DNA from: Pseudooceanicola lipolyticus
Lineage (GTDB): Bacteria; Pseudomonadota; Alphaproteobacteria; Rhodobacterales; Rhodobacteraceae
Length of the DNA stretch: 47,613 nt
Reading direction: 5' to 3'
Assembly (NCBI RefSeq): GCF_002786325.1
Contig: NZ_PGTB01000019.1
Location: 1 to 47,613 of the forward strand
The notes beneath the pieces are model-generated. The model was not told the origin of the DNA and ran no database searches. It saw only the letters and a program-made list of their open reading frames with translations. The position numbers and the translations under genes were made by a program. Below are positions 45,069-47,613 of this stretch, in pieces (the stretch's first letter is position 1; each line of letters begins with the position of its first letter).

Positions 45069-45122
45069 CGCCGGCAACGGTCTTCGGCTGGGCCGGCCGT
45101 GACGGGCAGACCGTTGCCGGCG
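45069..45122. repeat. Perfect 15-bp inverted repeat
   Basis: CGCCGGCAACGGTCT (45069-45083) and AGACCGTTGCCGGCG (45108-45122) are exact reverse complements around a 24-base GC-rich centre that can itself fold (CGGC/GCCG). It is the longest perfect dyad in the window. It is 89 bp upstream of the M20 peptidase start and 415 bp upstream of hemA, and has no T-tract. Confidence 0.85.
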
Positions 45123-45348
45123 GATGGCCCGCAAGGCGCGGGGGACAGGCGCGGGCGCGTCCTGAAAAAGCGCGGGCAAGTCCTTGACACGAAATCGTCA
45201 ACCGCTTTGCCGGAAGGGCGATAACTGGTAAGCTGGACTCTCGCAGGCCGTGTGACATCAGGGTGCCGCGAGGCGGGGTTTGCGGCAAGTCAGGTATTCC
45301 TGACCCGACGGAAGGCAGGGGGTACAGCTTTGACCGGTCCCGAAATTC

Positions 45349-45362
45349 TTGATCTAGATCAA
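45349..45362. promoter_or_regulatory. FnrL-type binding site upstream of hemA
   Basis: TTGATCTAGATCAA is a perfect match to the FNR/FnrL consensus TTGAT-N4-ATCAA, 175 bp above the hemA start. In Rhodobacter sphaeroides, hemA is activated by FnrL when oxygen falls. By that precedent the site should raise 5-aminolevulinate synthesis at low oxygen here. Confidence 0.88.
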
Positions 45363-45536
45363 GGCTGCGACATGACGCCCTGCCATATGGAGTTGATCGA
45401 GGCGAACGGAATCTATAATCGTTCCAAAACGCAAAAACGGGGTTCTGCCAGCGCATTCGACGTGCCGGCAAGGCCCGTGTACCGGTAAGCCCGTGCAGAT
45501 TGGCCCGTGCAGGCAATAAAGTGAAGGAGATGGACG

Positions 45537-46760
45537 GTGGACTACACCGCGAAACTCGACGAAGCCCTCCAACGCCTGCATGACGAAGGACGCTATCGCA
45601 CGTTTATCGATATCGAGCGGCGCAAGGGCATGTTCCCGCACGCGGTCTGGACCGCCCCGGATGGCAGCGAACGCGACATCACCGTCTGGTGCAGCAACGA
45701 TTATCTGGGAATGGGCCAACACCCGGTGGTCCTGGAGGCAATGCACGAGGCGCTGGACGCCACCGGCGCCGGCTCGGGTGGCACCCGCAACATTTCTGGC
45801 ACCACCGTCTATCACAAGCGGCTGGAGGCGGAACTGGCCGACTTGCATGGCAAGGAAGCGGCACTGCTGTTCACCTCGGCCTATATCGCCAATGACGCCA
45901 CGTTAAGCACGCTGCCCAAACTGTTCCCCGGCCTGATCATTTATTCCGACGCGCTGAACCACGCCTCGATGATCGAGGGCGTGCGCCGCAATGGCGGCGC
46001 CAAGCGGATCTTCCGCCATAACGATCTGGACCATCTGCGCGAATTGCTCGAAGCCGACGATCCGGCGGCGCCCAAGCTGATCGCCTTTGAATCGATCTAT
46101 TCGATGGATGGCGATTTCGGCCCGATCGAGGCGCTCTGCGACCTCGCCGACGAATTCGGCGCGCTGACCTATTGCGACGAGGTGCATGCGGTGGGCATGT
46201 ACGGCCCGCGCGGCGGCGGCGTGGCCGAACGCGACCGGCTGATGCACCGGCTCGACATCATCAATGGCACCCTGGCCAAGGCCTTTGGCGTGCTTGGCGG
46301 CTATATCGCCGCCAGCGCGAAAATGTGCGATGCAATAAGGTCTTATGCGCCGGGATTCATCTTCACCAGCTCGCTGCCGCCCAGCGTGGCCGCCGGCGCC
46401 GCCGCCTCGGTGGCCTATCTCAAGCGCGCGCCCGAGCTGCGCGAGCAACACCAGACCCAGGCGAAGATCCTGAAAACCCGGCTCAAGGGCATGGGCCTGC
46501 CGATCATCGATCACGGCAGCCATATCGTGCCGGTGATGGTGGGCAATCCGGTGCACACCAAGATCCTCAGCGACATGCTGCTGGACAGCTACGGCATCTA
46601 CGTCCAGCCGATCAATTTCCCCACCGTGCCGCGCGGCACCGAGCGGCTGCGCTTTACCCCGTCGCCGGTGCATGGCCCCGACGAGATCGATGCGCTGATC
46701 CGGGCGATGGACGCACTTTGGTCGCATTGTGCGCTCAATCGTGCCGAGCTTGCCGGGTAA
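45537..46760 (+). CDS. hemA: 5-aminolevulinate synthase
   Basis: A 407-residue PLP enzyme that condenses glycine and succinyl-CoA to 5-aminolevulinate, the first step of heme (and bacteriochlorophyll or cobalamin) synthesis by the C4 route of alphaproteobacteria. It starts at GTG with AAGGAGA 7 bases upstream; the nearby ATG at 45529 is out of frame. [27 protein letters not shown] and [14 protein letters not shown] are the ALAS signatures, and the PLP lysine is Lys248 (GTLAKAFG). [19 protein letters not shown] near the end is also diagnostic. Expression is probably oxygen-controlled through the FnrL site. The next gene follows after 128 bp. Confidence 0.97.
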   Translation: MDYTAKLDEALQRLHDEGRYRTFIDIERRKGMFPHAVWTAPDGSERDITVWCSNDYLGMGQHPVVLEAMHEALDATGAGSGGTRNISGTTVYHKRLEAELADLHGKEAALLFTSAYIANDATLSTLPKLFPGLIIYSDALNHASMIEGVRRNGGAKRIFRHNDLDHLRELLEADDPAAPKLIAFESIYSMDGDFGPIEALCDLADEFGALTYCDEVHAVGMYGPRGGGVAERDRLMHRLDIINGTLAKAFGVLGGYIAASAKMCDAIRSYAPGFIFTSSLPPSVAAGAAASVAYLKRAPELREQHQTQAKILKTRLKGMGLPIIDHGSHIVPVMVGNPVHTKILSDMLLDSYGIYVQPINFPTVPRGTERLRFTPSPVHGPDEIDALIRAMDALWSHCALNRAELAG

Positions 46761-46794
46761 ATACTGCTCAGAGTGTGCAAATTCTCCCTGCTGT

Positions 46795-46811
46795 GTTAGG
46801 ATTGTCCTAAC
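46795..46811. promoter_or_regulatory. 17-bp palindrome upstream of the RodZ-like gene
   Basis: GTTAGGA-TTG-TCCTAAC is a perfect 7-bp dyad in the 128-bp gap between hemA and the next gene, 78 bases above its ATG. There is no T-run, so it fits an operator better than a terminator. The cognate regulator is unknown. Confidence 0.5.
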
Positions 46812-46888
46812 GAAAAGCGTGGACGAATCGTTGGGGCGATTCCAATACGCTGCAGTTGGGACATTGCAGGCGAAACGGGGCGGCAGGC

Positions 46889-47613
46889 ATGATTGGGCGC
46901 AAACTTCCGCGCGTATCCGAACAAGGTGACGACTCCGTCAAGCTCAAGGGCTTTGACGATTTCGAACTTCGCCTCGGCGATACCATGCGGGGAGAACGCG
47001 CCACGATGGGCAAATCGCTGCTGGACGTCCAGCGCGAATTGCGGATCAAGGCCTCTTATATCGCCGCCATCGAAAATTCCGATCCCTCCGCCTTCGACAC
47101 GCCGGGTTTCATCGCCGGTTACGTGCGCTCTTATGCCCGCTACCTGGGTATGGATCCCGATGTCGCCTTCACCGCCTTTTGCGAGGAAAGCGGCTTTGCC
47201 GTCGCCCATGGCATGTCGGCCGAAGCCTCGGTGGTGAAAAAGCCCGGCCTGCACGACATGCCGAGCCTGCCCGCCGCGGCGCGGGATCCGTTCATCACCC
47301 CGCACACGCCGTTTTCCCCCGGAACGGACGGCCTGTTCAGCCGGATCGAACCGCGCGCCATCGGCTCGACCTTCGTGCTGCTGGCGCTGATCGGCGGCAT
47401 CGGCTACGGCGCCTGGTCGGTGCTGAAAGAGGTGCAGCAGGTGCGCATGGCGCCGGTGGAACAGACCCCGGTGGTGCTGACCGATCTCGACCCGCTGGCC
47501 GGGTCACGGCGGCCGGCCAGCAGCGACGCCACCGGCAGCGCACAAACCGGCCCCAGCGCCGAGGCGCTGGACCGGCTGTATCGGCCGCAGGCGCTGGACG
47601 TGCCCGTCATGGT
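46889..47613 (+). CDS. RodZ-like helix-turn-helix membrane protein (partial)
   Basis: An open frame from ATG 46889 to the window edge (241 codons visible). Residues about 20-100 form a Cro/C1-type helix-turn-helix (FELRLGDTMRGERATMGKSL, VQRELRIKASYIAAIENSD, FIAGYVRSYARYLGMD) in the arrangement of RodZ and related HTH_25 proteins. A membrane helix follows (about residues 152-172, STFVLLALIGGIGYGAWSVL), then a proline-rich periplasmic linker. The DUF4115 domain expected at the C-terminus is outside. RodZ anchors MreB and affects cell shape; this family member next to hemA is common in Rhodobacteraceae. A GGCAGGC precedes the ATG. Confidence 0.85.
   Translation, partial: MIGRKLPRVSEQGDDSVKLKGFDDFELRLGDTMRGERATMGKSLLDVQRELRIKASYIAAIENSDPSAFDTPGFIAGYVRSYARYLGMDPDVAFTAFCEESGFAVAHGMSAEASVVKKPGLHDMPSLPAAARDPFITPHTPFSPGTDGLFSRIEPRAIGSTFVLLALIGGIGYGAWSVLKEVQQVRMAPVEQTPVVLTDLDPLAGSRRPASSDATGSAQTGPSAEALDRLYRPQALDVPVM

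Larger units (their letters stand above)
44981..45536. other. 556-bp regulatory region upstream of hemA
   Basis: No protein gene is supported here. The region carries a perfect 15-bp inverted repeat (45069-45122), GCGCGGG repeats around 45139-45178, an inverted repeat TTGAC-N8-GTCAA at 45184-45201, and the FnrL-type site at 45349-45362. A 78-codon frame (45252-45488) overlaps the FnrL site and has no family or ribosome-binding site, so I read it as leader. Such a long leader suggests that hemA is controlled by several inputs. Confidence 0.7.

Noticed and set aside
45252-45488. 78-codon open frame in the hemA leader
   Set aside because: It runs through the FnrL site, has no ribosome-binding site and no protein character.

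Overview
The window is a GC-rich, gene-dense piece of an alphaproteobacterial chromosome, most likely from Rhodobacterales (roseobacter group). Pointers are: a C4-pathway hemA with a GTG start and a perfect FnrL-type site (TTGATCTAGATCAA) upstream; an IscR with one C-terminal cysteine and none of the usual three cluster cysteines; a mixed isc/suf operon; a eukaryote-like dimeric isocitrate dehydrogenase beside a monomeric one; and an RTX protein. No organism name can be fixed from the sequence. I see no CRISPR array, insertion sequence, prophage or plasmid functions; this is mostly ordinary core and catabolic chromosome.

Layout. 1-4.6 kb: the end of alaS, a DUF1330 protein, then (minus strand) typA, an EmrE-type small multidrug transporter and a sulfotransferase. 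A decayed second EmrE-like start lies just upstream, with a stop codon at the essential glutamate and a terminator below it. 4.6-6.4 kb: an RTX calcium-binding protein with no secretion genes nearby. 6.5-11.6 kb (minus): two isocitrate dehydrogenases of unrelated fold type, then a three-gene operon (alpha/beta hydrolase, 82-residue unknown, HD phosphohydrolase). 11.7-20.6 kb (plus): iscR, cysteine desulfurase, sufB, sufC, sufD and sufS, with five non-SUF genes (two small membrane proteins, a YbjQ protein, two YIP1-like proteins) mostly joined by start/stop overlaps. A class-2 SAM methyltransferase resembling DsyB (DMSP synthesis) and a tRNA-Arg(CCG) follow.

22-38 kb is catabolic: a secreted alpha/beta hydrolase, an unknown gene, an IclR regulator divergent from pcaF (3-oxoadipyl-CoA thiolase), then a leftward operon livH-livM-livG-livF-acyl-CoA ligase-livK-acyl-CoA dehydrogenase. 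A TetR regulator, a thiolase and a FadJ-type bifunctional enzyme run rightward from the same control region. Together these could take up a carboxylic acid, activate it to a CoA thioester and carry it through beta-oxidation. The shared promoter is a 40-bp dyad in which both divergent -35 boxes sit in the arms, followed by a 14-codon leader peptide whose stop overlaps the livH start.

38-47.6 kb: peptidase T, a pirin, tRNA-Asp(GTC), a second sulfotransferase divergent from a glycosyltransferase, a haloacetate (fluoroacetate-type) dehalogenase, an M20 peptidase, hemA with a long structured upstream region, and the start of a RodZ-like membrane protein cut by the window end.
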